Part shown: one piece after another, positions 45,128 to 56,384 of the stretch
How the letters are laid out: every line of letters begins with the position of its first letter
How positions within the stretch are numbered: position 1 is the stretch's first letter
DNA from: an uncultured Pseudomonadota bacterium
GTDB lineage: Bacteria > Pseudomonadota > Gammaproteobacteria > Steroidobacterales > Steroidobacteraceae
Length of the DNA: 64,000 nucleotides
NCBI GenBank assembly: GCA_903868595.1
Contig: CAIPVV010000060.1
Span: 39,092-103,091 of the forward strand
Direction of reading: 5' to 3'
Program-made: the position numbers and the translations under genes
Notes under the pieces: generated by a model
The model's database searches: none
The model's input: only the letters and a program-made list of their open reading frames with translations
What the model was told of the DNA's origin: nothing

Positions 45128-46075
45128 GTGATTTCATTTGTTATAACGACCTACGGAGAGACAGAAGAGCAAGTACGGCGTGCCTTGGCCTCGTTGACTG
45201 CATTGGGCGAGGATTTGTCGGAAGTCATCATTATCGATGACGGGGCCTACTTATACGATTCATCCTGCTTCGACGGAGGCTATGTTGGTTGCGCCCCAGT
45301 ACGGGTCATCAGAGCGAACCACGGCGGGCTCTCGCTGGCGAGAAATTGCGGCATAGAGTCGTCTACAGGCGACTACGTGGCATTCCTGGACGGCGACGAT
45401 GAGAGCGCACTTCGCGACATTGGCAGCATCTTGCGTAGTTCGCCCGATGTTGTGCGGATTGGTCTTAAGGAAATCAATGGCAACGGAGAAGTCCGGCTAT
45501 ACATTCCCGATGATGGTGCGTTGTCCGGGGCGGACTATCTCAACACCTATATGCAGCGCGGCGCGCTGGTGCCTTCAGCCTGCGTATATATATATCGGCG
45601 CGAATGGCTTCTTGAGCACAGAATTGCATTTCGGCAAGGCCTGATTCATGAGGATTTGCTATTTGTCATCGAGTCGCTATGTAAGGCGCAGCGTGTAGTT
45701 ACTAAAGCGAGCGTCGGCTATATCTACCACCGCCGTGCCGATTCCATTACGTCTAGCCAAGACTCTGGAATGCACGTTTTGCGTCTTCGGTCGTTGCGCA
45801 GGATTCATATGTCGTTGCTATTGCTCCAAGCGAAGAACGGAGATCTGGATTTGCGGATGTGGCTGCTCAAAGTACGGAAGTACGCAGAGTCTATAGCGCT
45901 TCGGTCGCCAATGCGGGTCGTAAAGTTCCAGTATGCGGCAATGCGCTTTCAGCAGTTCTTGGCTGGTGTTTTTCTTCGGCACCCGCAAGATTGGCGTCAA
46001 GAGTTTCGCGGCTTAATTTCCGCTGTCAAAGATTGGGCGCTCTGTAGAACCATTGAGGGCAGGATTGATCGCTAG
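45128..46075 (+). CDS. Glycosyltransferase family 2
   Basis: 315 aa. ISFVITTYGETEEQVRRALA, EVIIIDDGAYLYD, GGLSLARNCGIESSTGDYVA and FLDGDDESA (DGDD metal motif), later IHEDLLFVIESL. The C-terminal 100 residues are basic and helical, a likely membrane-surface anchor. Start is GTG at 45128 with AGGA 8 bases upstream. Confidence 0.88.
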   Translation: MISFVITTYGETEEQVRRALASLTALGEDLSEVIIIDDGAYLYDSSCFDGGYVGCAPVRVIRANHGGLSLARNCGIESSTGDYVAFLDGDDESALRDIGSILRSSPDVVRIGLKEINGNGEVRLYIPDDGALSGADYLNTYMQRGALVPSACVYIYRREWLLEHRIAFRQGLIHEDLLFVIESLCKAQRVVTKASVGYIYHRRADSITSSQDSGMHVLRLRSLRRIHMSLLLLQAKNGDLDLRMWLLKVRKYAESIALRSPMRVVKFQYAAMRFQQFLAGVFLRHPQDWRQEFRGLISAVKDWALCRTIEGRIDR

Positions 46076-46391
46076 ACGGGCGCGGGCGTTTCAAGTTGCT
46101 GAATACGGTTTGTGACTGAATGATTTCCGTTGAGCCACCGCAGACCTGGGTTTCTTTTGGCGTCAATGCTGCGCAGCTTCCGCCCCGACAATTCTTGCAA
46201 GAAGAGGCGCCAGTTGGCGATCGGCCGCGTTTCCTTCCCTTATTCATTCGTTAAATGATGGCGTTTATGAGAACTGTGCATCCATTCAGTTCATGGAACT
46301 TTGTATTTTGTAATTTATGAAGTTAATGATCGGCGTCTATGGCGCTGATTTGTTGGAATGACGCCATTCTGGGTCAAATCGAGCCGCAAAT
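46076..46391. other. AT-rich intergenic region before the ATP-grasp gene
   Basis: About 315 bases. The last 100 are unusually AT-rich for this genome (TTTGTATTTTGTAATTTATG), a probable promoter region. No gene seen. Confidence 0.4.
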
Positions 46392-47540
46392 ATGTCTGCA
46401 ATCAAGATACTCGTGTTGGATAACATTTGGTCCCAGACCGGCTTGTTATTGGTGGAGCTTGCCAAGAAGGGGTTTGACGTTGTGCTCTTGTCGCCAGGTG
46501 TTCCAAGTCCGGAAGGACTTGGTCGATACTGCCGGGAGATCAAGGCGCCGGACTTTGAGGCGGGTGAGCCGACGCCGGTCTTTGGCCAGTTTCTAGCCAA
46601 CCTTCTGGCGCGCGAGCGGTTCGATATCATTCTCCCGACGTGTGAGCCTTTGCAGAGAGTCGCCTGGGATCTGCCGCCCGAATATGCGGCCAAGGTATTC
46701 CCGCAAGCGCAGCGCTGGCAGCGCGAAATTCTTGATGATCGACGACTGATGTACGACTTGGTGAGGAGTCTCGGCGTTCCGACTCCCCAAGAGGTCGCTG
46801 TCGCGTCCGAGGAAAGCCTTGCCGCAGTTGCGGCGGATTTGGGGTTCCCGTTTGTCTTGAGGGGAACCCAAGGGCTTGGCGGGCAGCAGGTATTTGTGGT
46901 TAACGACCTGGAAGCGGCTCGATCCGGTTATCTGGCATTGCTGCTGTGTTCTCCGCAGCCGCCGTTTGCGCAGCAATTCATTCGTGGCACCCGGTGCGGC
47001 GTCGGCTGTCTCCTCGATGCCGGGAAGTCCTTGCAATACTTCGCCTTTAGATCGGTAGAGACCTACCCTGCTACTACCGGGCCATCCATCCGAATGGATT
47101 CGTTAAACGATCCAGTCCTAATTGACTATGCGACGAAGGTGTTCGCAGCGCTTAAGTGGGATGGCCTGGCGTTAGCTGAGTTCATGGTCGATGAGAATGG
47201 GACCTACTATTTTCTTGAGATCAATCCGCGTCCGTGGGGATCCATCCAGGCATCGCGTCGAGTTGGAATCAACTTCTTTGATCTGTTCGTGCGGTATCTG
47301 CGCGGGGAGCGGTCCTTCCGGCAGGTGCTGTTCAAGTCCGGAGTTCGCAGTACCTTCTTTCCGCAGTTTCTGGCTGCGCGAATCCAGCAGAAGGCGATCT
47401 TTCCGGTTAAGGACTGGAAGGCCTATTGCCAGATGTTGGCGGCCTGCCCGTGGGGTGCACTCAGCCTTCTTCTCTATTATTGGAAGAGATTGTTGTGGCT
47501 CTATCGCGCCATGAAGAAGTCGGGCGTGGCGTCGACATAG
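46392..47540 (+). CDS. ATP-grasp domain protein (carboxylate-amine/thiol ligase-like)
   Basis: 382 aa. N-terminal pre-ATP-grasp Rossmann-like region (KILVLDNIWSQTGLLLVELA), then ATP-grasp: SLGVPTPQEVAVAS, FPFVLRGTQGLGGQQVFVV (ATP loop), and DGLALAEFMVDENGTYYFLE followed by INPRPWGS (metal-binding E and N). Such enzymes couple a carboxylate to an amine or other nucleophile via acyl phosphate. Last gene of the locus, so it may attach an amino acid or similar group to the polysaccharide. Substrate unknown. Confidence 0.85.
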   Translation: MSAIKILVLDNIWSQTGLLLVELAKKGFDVVLLSPGVPSPEGLGRYCREIKAPDFEAGEPTPVFGQFLANLLARERFDIILPTCEPLQRVAWDLPPEYAAKVFPQAQRWQREILDDRRLMYDLVRSLGVPTPQEVAVASEESLAAVAADLGFPFVLRGTQGLGGQQVFVVNDLEAARSGYLALLLCSPQPPFAQQFIRGTRCGVGCLLDAGKSLQYFAFRSVETYPATTGPSIRMDSLNDPVLIDYATKVFAALKWDGLALAEFMVDENGTYYFLEINPRPWGSIQASRRVGINFFDLFVRYLRGERSFRQVLFKSGVRSTFFPQFLAARIQQKAIFPVKDWKAYCQMLAACPWGALSLLLYYWKRLLWLYRAMKKSGVAST

Positions 47541-47737
47541 CGCCGACCGTGCATTGGCTGGCTTGGGGCCCGCCCTGGAAATAGCAATGGCGCCGCTTTG
47601 GTTCGCTTCTTCGCAAGCAGGGGATGGCTTGTTGCTCAGTATGCCCTTGCCAAGGTTGCTGCCGGGACACCTTCGATGCGGGCAATGTGTCCTGCGCACC
47701 AGTATTACCGCCGGAGGAAGCGCCGGTTTGGCGGCCC

Positions 47738-48373
47738 CTAGGTGATACGTATCGTATCTAGGCTCGTTGCACCCACCAGTTCCCACACTTCATCCAAGCT
47801 GGCGCGTCTCATCGGTTTGCCATCCACAGGGCTTATCGGCGCCTGACGGATTCCGTCGCGTGGGAACACGAGTGCTTCCACGGTTTCCTCTGCCAGTTCG
47901 AGCCGGAGTCCGGGTACTGCGATCTGCCGATCAGCCTGCATCTTTACGCGTCGCTCGATGACCTCATATGGCGCCTGCCGGTCCATGAGGCTGATGTAGA
48001 CCGCCTCTGGGCTATCGGAGAACAGGTGCAACTGTATGTCTGAGTGTTGGGTCGCGGTGCCGGTGAGCACGGGGCCTACCAGCCGCGGCTCGAACTGGGC
48101 GAGCAGCTTCATCGCCTTTATGGCAGCTCTGCGCAGTCGTTCCAGGTTCTGGTCGTGCTGGCCCTGTCCAAAGAGGCGCTGGTAGGACACCAGCGCGGCC
48201 TCGATCTCAATGTTCCGGGGCAGCATCGGACCGTCGGTCACCCCGAACCGGTCGGCGGCCTTACGCTTGGCCACCCCGAAGTCGCGAATACCATGCTCGG
48301 CCATGAGCCTGGCCGATTCCTGTGCGATGGCGGCGCGCAGGTGGTCCCCGCGCGTCGGAGGCTTCTTGCCCAT
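47738..48373 (-). CDS. Nucleotidyltransferase-like protein downstream of mrcA
   Basis: 211 aa. N-terminal helical region (LRAAIAQESARLMAEHGIRD, then FGVAKRKAADRFGV), then a pol-beta-like core LTGTATQHSDIQLHLF. The expected motif is GS/GT...DxD; here it reads SDIQL, so the second Asp is replaced by Gln and activity is doubtful. No signal peptide or membrane segment. The start ATG 48373 lies 11 bases after the mrcA stop on the same strand, suggesting co-transcription. A longer open frame to 49093 is shadow of mrcA. Proteins of this type are usually annotated as hypothetical; the nucleotidyltransferase reading is inference. Confidence 0.7.
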   Translation of the reverse strand: MGKKPPTRGDHLRAAIAQESARLMAEHGIRDFGVAKRKAADRFGVTDGPMLPRNIEIEAALVSYQRLFGQGQHDQNLERLRRAAIKAMKLLAQFEPRLVGPVLTGTATQHSDIQLHLFSDSPEAVYISLMDRQAPYEVIERRVKMQADRQIAVPGLRLELAEETVEALVFPRDGIRQAPISPVDGKPMRRASLDEVWELVGATSLDTIRIT

Positions 48374-48384
48374 GGTTCCTATCC

Positions 48385-50943
48385 CTAGAAAATGCCCTCG
48401 CCCGTGCCTTGCTGCGGGGGCGTTGGTACGCCGTCGGCGCCCACTGAACCGGTCCCGGGAGGCAGGTGCGTGATCATGAACGATTCGGTGATCGCGTCGG
48501 GGTCGTTGGCGCTGGCCGCGGCGCCCGTGCGCGCGGACACCCGCAGCTGGACGATGCCCGGCGGGATCGGCCGGAGCTTCTCCGGCACGCCCTTCAGGGC
48601 CTCGCGCATGAAGTGCACCCAGATGGGCAGCGCCGTGCGCGCGCCCTGCTCGGTCTCGCCCAGCGGCTGCTCGATGTCGTAGCCCACCCAGACGGTGCTC
48701 ACGAGGTTTGCGTTGAAGCCGTTGAACCAGGTGTCGCGGACCTGGTTGGTCGTGCCGGTCTTGCCGGCCAGGTCCTTGCGGCCCAGCACCATCGCCCCGC
48801 GGCCGGTGCCCCGGCGGATGACGTCCGCCATCATGTCGACCATGAGGTAGTCGTTCTGCGGCGTGATGACGCGCGGCGCGATGCGCTCGGGCTTCAGGAG
48901 CGACGCCGAGAGGGCCTGGGCGGCCGCCAGCGCCTGCAGCCCCGCCGGCGCATCGGCGTTGCGGGCGGCGATCTGCTCCGGCGAGGGCGACGGGGGCAGG
49001 GGGGGCAGCGTGACCGGCGGCGCGGCGGCGCCCTCGGCGGCGACCGGGGCTGCGGCCTCCAGCGCGGCGGCGGAACTGGCGGCGCTCTCGCACTCCCGGC
49101 AGACGACCGCTGGCGCGGCCTGGTAGAGCACCTTGCCGGCGGAGTTCTCGATCCGGTCGATGAGGTACGGGGTCACCTTGTAGCCGCCGTTGGCGAAGGT
49201 CGCGTAGCCCGTGACCATCTGCAGCGGCGTGGCCTGCGTCGTGCCCAGCGCCAGCGTCAGGTTGTCGGGCAGCGCGGCCTTCTCGAAGCCAAAGCGCGTC
49301 ATGTAGTCGATCGCTGTCGTCGTGCCCAAATCCCGCAGGATGCGGATCGACACGAGGTTCAGGGACTCCACCAGCGCCTCGCGCATGCGGGTGGGGCCGC
49401 CAAACTCGCGCTCGAAGTCCTGCGGCCGCCAGGCCCCCTCGATCCCGTTGCCCTCGATCACCAGCGGGGTGTCCAGGACGATCGAGGCCGGCGTGAACCC
49501 GTTGTCGAGGGCCGCGGAGTACAGGAACGGCTTGAAGCCGGAGCCCGGCTGGCGCTTGGCCTGGGTCACGCGGTTGAACTGGTTGCTGTAGTAGTCGAAG
49601 CCGCCGACCAGGGAGACCACGGCGCCGTCGTTGGGGTCCATGGCGACCAGCGCCGACTGCGCCTCCGGGACCTGGGCGAGCTGGGCGTTGCCATGGCGGT
49701 CGGTGACCACGTAGATCACGTCGCCGCGGGCGACCACGTCGGCGGCCTTGCGGGGCATCGCGCCCATCCGGCCGTTCACGAGGGGCCGGGCCCAGGCCAT
49801 CCCGTCCCAGTCGATCTGGGCGGTGCCCACGCCGCGGATATGGACCCGGGCGGCGTTCGGGGCGACCGAGAGGACCACGGCCGGCAGCAGGATGCCGATC
49901 GGCTCGTGTTTGGAGAGCAGCTGGTCCAGCGCGGCCGGCTCCAGCGTCGGGGGCAGGGTCGCGTGCTCCACCACCCCGCGGTAGCCGTGGCGGCGGTCGT
50001 ACTGCATAAGGCCGACGCGCAGGGCGTGGTTCGCGGCCGTCTGCAGCCGGCCGTCCAGCGTCGTGAAGACCTTGTAGCCGTAGTTCACGGCCGAGGGGCC
50101 GTAGCGGTTGACGATCTCCTGGCGGGCCAGCTCCGCGACATACGGGGCCTCCACGTCGTACAGGGGGGCATAGCCCCGGGAGAGGATCGGCTCCGCGTTG
50201 GCGGCCCTGGCGGTCTCGGCGTCGATATAGCCCAGCTGGGCCATGCGCCGCAGCACATAGGTCCGGCGGGTATGCGCCAGCGCCGGGCTGGTCATCGGGT
50301 TGTAGCGCGAGGGGACCTGGATGATGCCGGCCAGGGTCGCGGCCTCCGAGACCGTGAGCTGCGAGAGGCTCTTGCCGTAGTAGGTCTCTGCGGCCGCCGC
50401 GACGCCATAGGAACGCTGCCCGAAGAAGATCACGTTCAGGTAGGTGGAGAGGATCTCCTGTTTGGAAAAATCCCTTTCCATCCGGTAGGTTACGAACACC
50501 TCCTGGAGCTTTCTGCGCCAGGTCTTGTCCAGCGTCAGGAACATGTTGCGGGAGGCCTGCATCGTGATCGTGCTGGCCCCCTGGGCGCGATCGCCGGAGA
50601 GGAGGTTCACGGCCATCGCGCGCACCACGCCGGTCCAGTCGATGCCATGGTGGTGGAAGAAACGGTCGTCCTCGGCCGCCAGGACCGCGTTGCGGACCAG
50701 CGCGGGGATCTCGTCGAAGGTCACCGGGATGCGCCGCTGCTCCCCGATCTGGGAAATCAGGCCGCCGGTGCGCGTGTAGACCCTCAAGGGGACCTGCAGC
50801 TCCACCTTGCGCATGGATTCGGCGCTCGGGAGGGACGGGGAGACGTACACGTACGCGCAGGCAAAGGCGAACACGCCCAGCAGAAACAGGCCGACGGCGG
50901 CCACCAGGGCGTATCCGAACAACTTAAAGGACGATCGCTTCAC
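48385..50943 (-). CDS. mrcA: Penicillin-binding protein 1A (transglycosylase/transpeptidase)
   Basis: 852 aa. N-terminal membrane anchor (LFGYALVAAVGLFLLGVFAF). GT51 glycosyltransferase domain with EDDRFFHHHGIDWTGV and GASTITMQASRNMFL, an OB-like insert, and the transpeptidase with SGFKP (SxxK, in QPGSGFKPFLYSAALDNG), SLN, and KTGTTNQVRDTWF. Polymerises and cross-links peptidoglycan in the periplasm. An Ala/Pro-rich insert of about 80 residues with CREC sits in the transpeptidase part before the KTG motif. Divergent from pilM, a conserved gammaproteobacterial arrangement. Confidence 0.96.
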   Translation of the reverse strand: MKRSSFKLFGYALVAAVGLFLLGVFAFACAYVYVSPSLPSAESMRKVELQVPLRVYTRTGGLISQIGEQRRIPVTFDEIPALVRNAVLAAEDDRFFHHHGIDWTGVVRAMAVNLLSGDRAQGASTITMQASRNMFLTLDKTWRRKLQEVFVTYRMERDFSKQEILSTYLNVIFFGQRSYGVAAAAETYYGKSLSQLTVSEAATLAGIIQVPSRYNPMTSPALAHTRRTYVLRRMAQLGYIDAETARAANAEPILSRGYAPLYDVEAPYVAELARQEIVNRYGPSAVNYGYKVFTTLDGRLQTAANHALRVGLMQYDRRHGYRGVVEHATLPPTLEPAALDQLLSKHEPIGILLPAVVLSVAPNAARVHIRGVGTAQIDWDGMAWARPLVNGRMGAMPRKAADVVARGDVIYVVTDRHGNAQLAQVPEAQSALVAMDPNDGAVVSLVGGFDYYSNQFNRVTQAKRQPGSGFKPFLYSAALDNGFTPASIVLDTPLVIEGNGIEGAWRPQDFEREFGGPTRMREALVESLNLVSIRILRDLGTTTAIDYMTRFGFEKAALPDNLTLALGTTQATPLQMVTGYATFANGGYKVTPYLIDRIENSAGKVLYQAAPAVVCRECESAASSAAALEAAAPVAAEGAAAPPVTLPPLPPSPSPEQIAARNADAPAGLQALAAAQALSASLLKPERIAPRVITPQNDYLMVDMMADVIRRGTGRGAMVLGRKDLAGKTGTTNQVRDTWFNGFNANLVSTVWVGYDIEQPLGETEQGARTALPIWVHFMREALKGVPEKLRPIPPGIVQLRVSARTGAAASANDPDAITESFMITHLPPGTGSVGADGVPTPPQQGTGEGIF

Positions 50944-51185
50944 GGATTTGACTCAAGTGCGTTGCGCCGCGCCGGGCTGCCCAGCGAAGGTGTCGAAGAG
51001 GTACAGTGTGCCATGCCGCTCCTCCCCCGGGAGTTGGGGCGCCATATGTCATGACTGTGCCCACGGTCACGGTATTGCAGGCCATACTGACGTTCAATTT
51101 CGTTGTTGCTTGAGCTATATTCGCCACTTATGTCAAGCGGAACCAGCGTTTCGGCGCCTAAGTAGCTGAAAGGAAAGGGAGAACA

Positions 51186-52250
51186 GTGTTTCAATTTCCG
51201 CGCAAGCACCGTCCCTTGCTGGGTCTGGACATCACGACCTCCTCGATCAAGCTGATCGAGTTGTCGATGTCGGGCGGGCAATACCGGGTTGAATCCTACG
51301 CCGCCGAGCCCACGCCGCAGAACGCGGTGAACGAGAAGGCCATCGTCGATGCCGACGCCGTGGGCGAGGCCATCGGCCGCGCTGCCAAGCGCGCCGGCGC
51401 CCACAGCCGCGAGGTCGCCATCGCGATCTCCGGCGATGCCGCGATCACCAAGGTCATCCAGATGCCGCGCTCGCTGCGCGAGAGCGAGCTGGAAGCCCAG
51501 GTGGAGCTGCAGGCCGACCAGTACATCCCCTTCCCGATGGACGAGGTCGCCTATGATTTCGAAGTCCTGGGGCCGTCCGAGAAGGACTCCGAGGCCCAGG
51601 ACGTGCTGCTGGTGGCCACCCGCAGCGAGAACGTCGAGCAGCGCCGCGCCGCCGTGATGGCCGCGGGCCTGACCACCCGCATCGTGGACGTGGAGGCCTT
51701 CGCCCTGGAGAACGCCTGCCGCCTGATGACCCACCAGATGCCCGATGGCGGCATCGACCGGGCCATCGCCGTCATCGACTTCGGCGCCAGCAGCACCACG
51801 TTCAGCATCCTCAAGAACCTCAAGGTGGTGTACACCCGCGATTTCGCGTTCGGTGGCCAGCAGCTCACCGAAGACATCATGCGCACCTATGGCCTCTCCA
51901 TCGAGGAAGCCGGGCGCGCCAAGAAAGAGGGCGGCCTGCCGGGCAACTACCAGTCCGAGGTGCTCGACCCGTTCATCGACGACATGACCCAGCAGGTCAG
52001 CCGTTCGCTGCAGTTCTACCTGGCCTCCGGTTCCGGCCGCGAGCAGCCGGAGAAGATCCTCATCTGCGGCGGCTGCGCCAACGTTCCGGGCGTGGCCGAC
52101 GTGATCGCCAGCCGCGTCGGCATCGCCGCCGAGAAGGGTGACCCGCTGGGACAGATGAAGCTCTCGTCGCGCGCACGCGCCCAGGCGGTGCAGCGCGACG
52201 CGACGGCCCTGCTCAGTGCACTCGGACTTGCCTTGCGGAGTTTCGACTGA
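51186..52250 (+). CDS. pilM: Type IV pilus assembly protein PilM
   Basis: 354 aa. Actin-like cytoplasmic protein: LLGLDITTSSIKLIELS at the N-terminus (phosphate 1), AIAVIDFGASSTTFSIL (phosphate 2) and ILICGGCANVPGVADVI (adenosine motif). Binds the N-terminus of PilN and nucleates the inner-membrane alignment complex. Start is GTG at 51186 with AAGGGAGA upstream. First gene of pilMNOPQ; pilN starts 1 base after its stop. Confidence 0.97.
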   Translation: MFQFPRKHRPLLGLDITTSSIKLIELSMSGGQYRVESYAAEPTPQNAVNEKAIVDADAVGEAIGRAAKRAGAHSREVAIAISGDAAITKVIQMPRSLRESELEAQVELQADQYIPFPMDEVAYDFEVLGPSEKDSEAQDVLLVATRSENVEQRRAAVMAAGLTTRIVDVEAFALENACRLMTHQMPDGGIDRAIAVIDFGASSTTFSILKNLKVVYTRDFAFGGQQLTEDIMRTYGLSIEEAGRAKKEGGLPGNYQSEVLDPFIDDMTQQVSRSLQFYLASGSGREQPEKILICGGCANVPGVADVIASRVGIAAEKGDPLGQMKLSSRARAQAVQRDATALLSALGLALRSFD

Positions 52251-52251
52251 C

Positions 52252-52860
52252 ATGCCCCGCATAAACCTACTTCCCTGGCGCGAGCAACAGCGCAAAGAGC
52301 GCAAGCTTGCCTTCACCGTGGGCCTGGGCGCTGCCACGCTCGCCGCCCTCGTGGCCGCCTTCGCCGCCTACCTCTGGCTGGGCTCGATGATCGACGCCCA
52401 GCAGCAGCGCAACACGCTGCTGAAGACCGAGATCGCCAAGCTCGACCGGCAGATCGAGGAGATCAACAACCTCGAGGCCCAGAAGCAGAAGTTCATCTCG
52501 CGCATGCAGATCATCGAGAAGCTGCAGCGCTCGCGCCCCGAGATCGTGCATGTGTTCGACACGCTGGTGAAGACCATTCCGGATGGCACCTACCTCACCG
52601 CCGTCACGCAGACCGGCTCGCGCCTGCAGATCCATGGCATCGCCCAATCCTCAACGCGCGTCTCCTCCTTCATGCGCAGCATCGATGCCTCGCAGTGGCT
52701 GAAGAACCCGGAGCTGGAGGTCGTGGAGAGCAAGAAGGAAAACCCCTACGGCAGCGACTTCACGCTCTATGCCGAGCAGGCGACGAGCCTGGGCGAGGAT
52801 GACGGGTCAGCCACCTCCAAACCCGGCAAGGCCGGGGCCAAGAAGGGGGCCGCGCGATGA
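52252..52860 (+). CDS. pilN: Type IV pilus assembly protein PilN
   Basis: 202 aa. Starts MPRINLLPWREQQRK, the PilM-binding INLLPWR motif, then one membrane helix (LGAATLAALVAAFAAYLWLG) and a coiled coil (TLLKTEIAKLDRQIEEINNL) leading into the periplasmic ferredoxin-like domain. A Lys/Gly/Ala-rich tail (KPGKAGAKKGAAR) follows. Its stop overlaps pilO by 4 nt. Confidence 0.96.
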   Translation: MPRINLLPWREQQRKERKLAFTVGLGAATLAALVAAFAAYLWLGSMIDAQQQRNTLLKTEIAKLDRQIEEINNLEAQKQKFISRMQIIEKLQRSRPEIVHVFDTLVKTIPDGTYLTAVTQTGSRLQIHGIAQSSTRVSSFMRSIDASQWLKNPELEVVESKKENPYGSDFTLYAEQATSLGEDDGSATSKPGKAGAKKGAAR

Positions 52861-53510
52861 CACTGGATGACCTGAAGACTCTGGACTGGCAAGACCCGGG
52901 TCGCTGGCCGCTGCCGGTGCGCCTGGGGGCGATCGGCCTCTGGTTCCTGGTGGCCTTCGCGGCGCTGGGCTACTTCTTCGTATGGACGCAGCAGCAGCCG
53001 GAGCTCGACCGCTACCAGGTCGAAGAGCAGACGCTGCGCAACGAGTTCAAGGACAAGCATTCCAAGGCCGTGAACCTGGAGCTCTACAAGCTGCAGCTGG
53101 CGGACATCGAGCGCTCCTTCGGCGCGATGCTGCGGCAGCTGCCGGGCCGCACCGAGGTCCCCAACCTGCTGGTGGACATCTCCCAGACCGGCCTTGCCGC
53201 CGGCCTGCAGCAGCAGCTGTTCCAGCCGATGCCGCAGCAGAGCCACGACTTCTACGCCGAGCTGCCGATCAAGATCCGGCTCGTCGGCAGCTACCATCAG
53301 TTTGGCGACTTCGTCAGCGGGATCGCGGCGCTGCCGCGCATCGTCACGCTGCACGACGTCGACATCAAGCAGGTGAACAAGGGCGGCTTTGATCAGCTGC
53401 AGCTGGACGTCACGGCCAAGACCTACCGCTACCTCGACGAGGAAGAGGTCCAGGCGGCCGAGGCGGAGCGCCGCAATGTGGAACGGCGCAAGCGTCCGGG
53501 TGGCCAATGA
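52857..53510 (+). CDS. pilO: Type IV pilus assembly protein PilO
   Basis: 217 aa. One membrane helix near residues 22-43 (LGAIGLWFLVAFAALGYFFV), coiled coil, and the periplasmic domain with RQLPGRTEVPNLLVDISQTG, FYAELPIKIRLVGSYHQFGD and LPRIVTLHDVDI, all typical of PilO. Heterodimerises with PilN. Overlaps pilN and pilP by 4 nt each. Confidence 0.97.
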   Translation: MTLDDLKTLDWQDPGRWPLPVRLGAIGLWFLVAFAALGYFFVWTQQQPELDRYQVEEQTLRNEFKDKHSKAVNLELYKLQLADIERSFGAMLRQLPGRTEVPNLLVDISQTGLAAGLQQQLFQPMPQQSHDFYAELPIKIRLVGSYHQFGDFVSGIAALPRIVTLHDVDIKQVNKGGFDQLQLDVTAKTYRYLDEEEVQAAEAERRNVERRKRPGGQ

Positions 53511-54025
53511 TTTCCCTCACCTTCAAGCCTCGCTACCTCCTGGTCGCAGCGCTGGCCGCGGGCGTGCTCGCCGGCTGCTCCAGCCGCGACAAGGAGCTGG
53601 CTGACTTCATCAAGCAGACCCAGCAGGAACAGGCCACGGGGGTCAAGCCCCTGCCCGAGGTGAAGCCCTACGAGGGTTACAGCTACGCGGACCAGTCCCT
53701 GCGCTCCCCCTTCGTGCCCGGCGGGTCCGGCGTGGCGGGATCCTCGGGTCTTCGCCCGGACTCGCACCGCAACCGCGAGTACTTGGAACAGTTTGCGTTG
53801 GATACGTTGAAGATGGTGGGCACGCTGAATATCGGGGGCCAGAACTATGGCCTCGTGAAGTCGCGCGACGGCCTCGTGCACCGTGTCGTGCCGGGCAATT
53901 ACTTGGGTCAGAACGATGGTCGCGTGCAGCAAGTCACGGCCTCAAAAATCAATGTTACCGAAATCGTGCCCGACGGACTCGGCGGGTACATGGAGCGCCC
54001 CGCCGTGCTCCCTTTGAACGAATGA
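53507..54025 (+). CDS. pilP: Type IV pilus lipoprotein PilP
   Basis: 172 aa. Lipobox LAGC (LLVAALAAGVLAGCSSRD), disordered linker, then the HR-domain beta-sandwich: LEQFALDTLKMVGTL and RVVPGNYLGQNDGRV, ending EIVPDGLGGYMERPAVLPLNE. Links the PilN/PilO inner complex to the PilQ secretin. Overlaps pilO and the pilQ region by 4 nt. Confidence 0.97.
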   Translation: MISLTFKPRYLLVAALAAGVLAGCSSRDKELADFIKQTQQEQATGVKPLPEVKPYEGYSYADQSLRSPFVPGGSGVAGSSGLRPDSHRNREYLEQFALDTLKMVGTLNIGGQNYGLVKSRDGLVHRVVPGNYLGQNDGRVQQVTASKINVTEIVPDGLGGYMERPAVLPLNE

Positions 54026-54045
54026 TCGGCAGGGAGACAAAGCGA

Positions 54046-56277
<2,232 letters not shown>

Positions 56278-56384
56278 ACGCAAGGGGGCCGCGGGCACTT
56301 GGGGCCAGGGCCCCGCTGGATGGGATGAGAGACGACGAGCCGCGGGTAACCGGGTGTTGGCACTAGGATTTCTAGGTGACTTAT

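Noticed and set aside
48466..51054. 862-codon open frame on the plus strand
   Set aside because: Antisense of mrcA, whose catalytic motifs are all intact on the minus strand.
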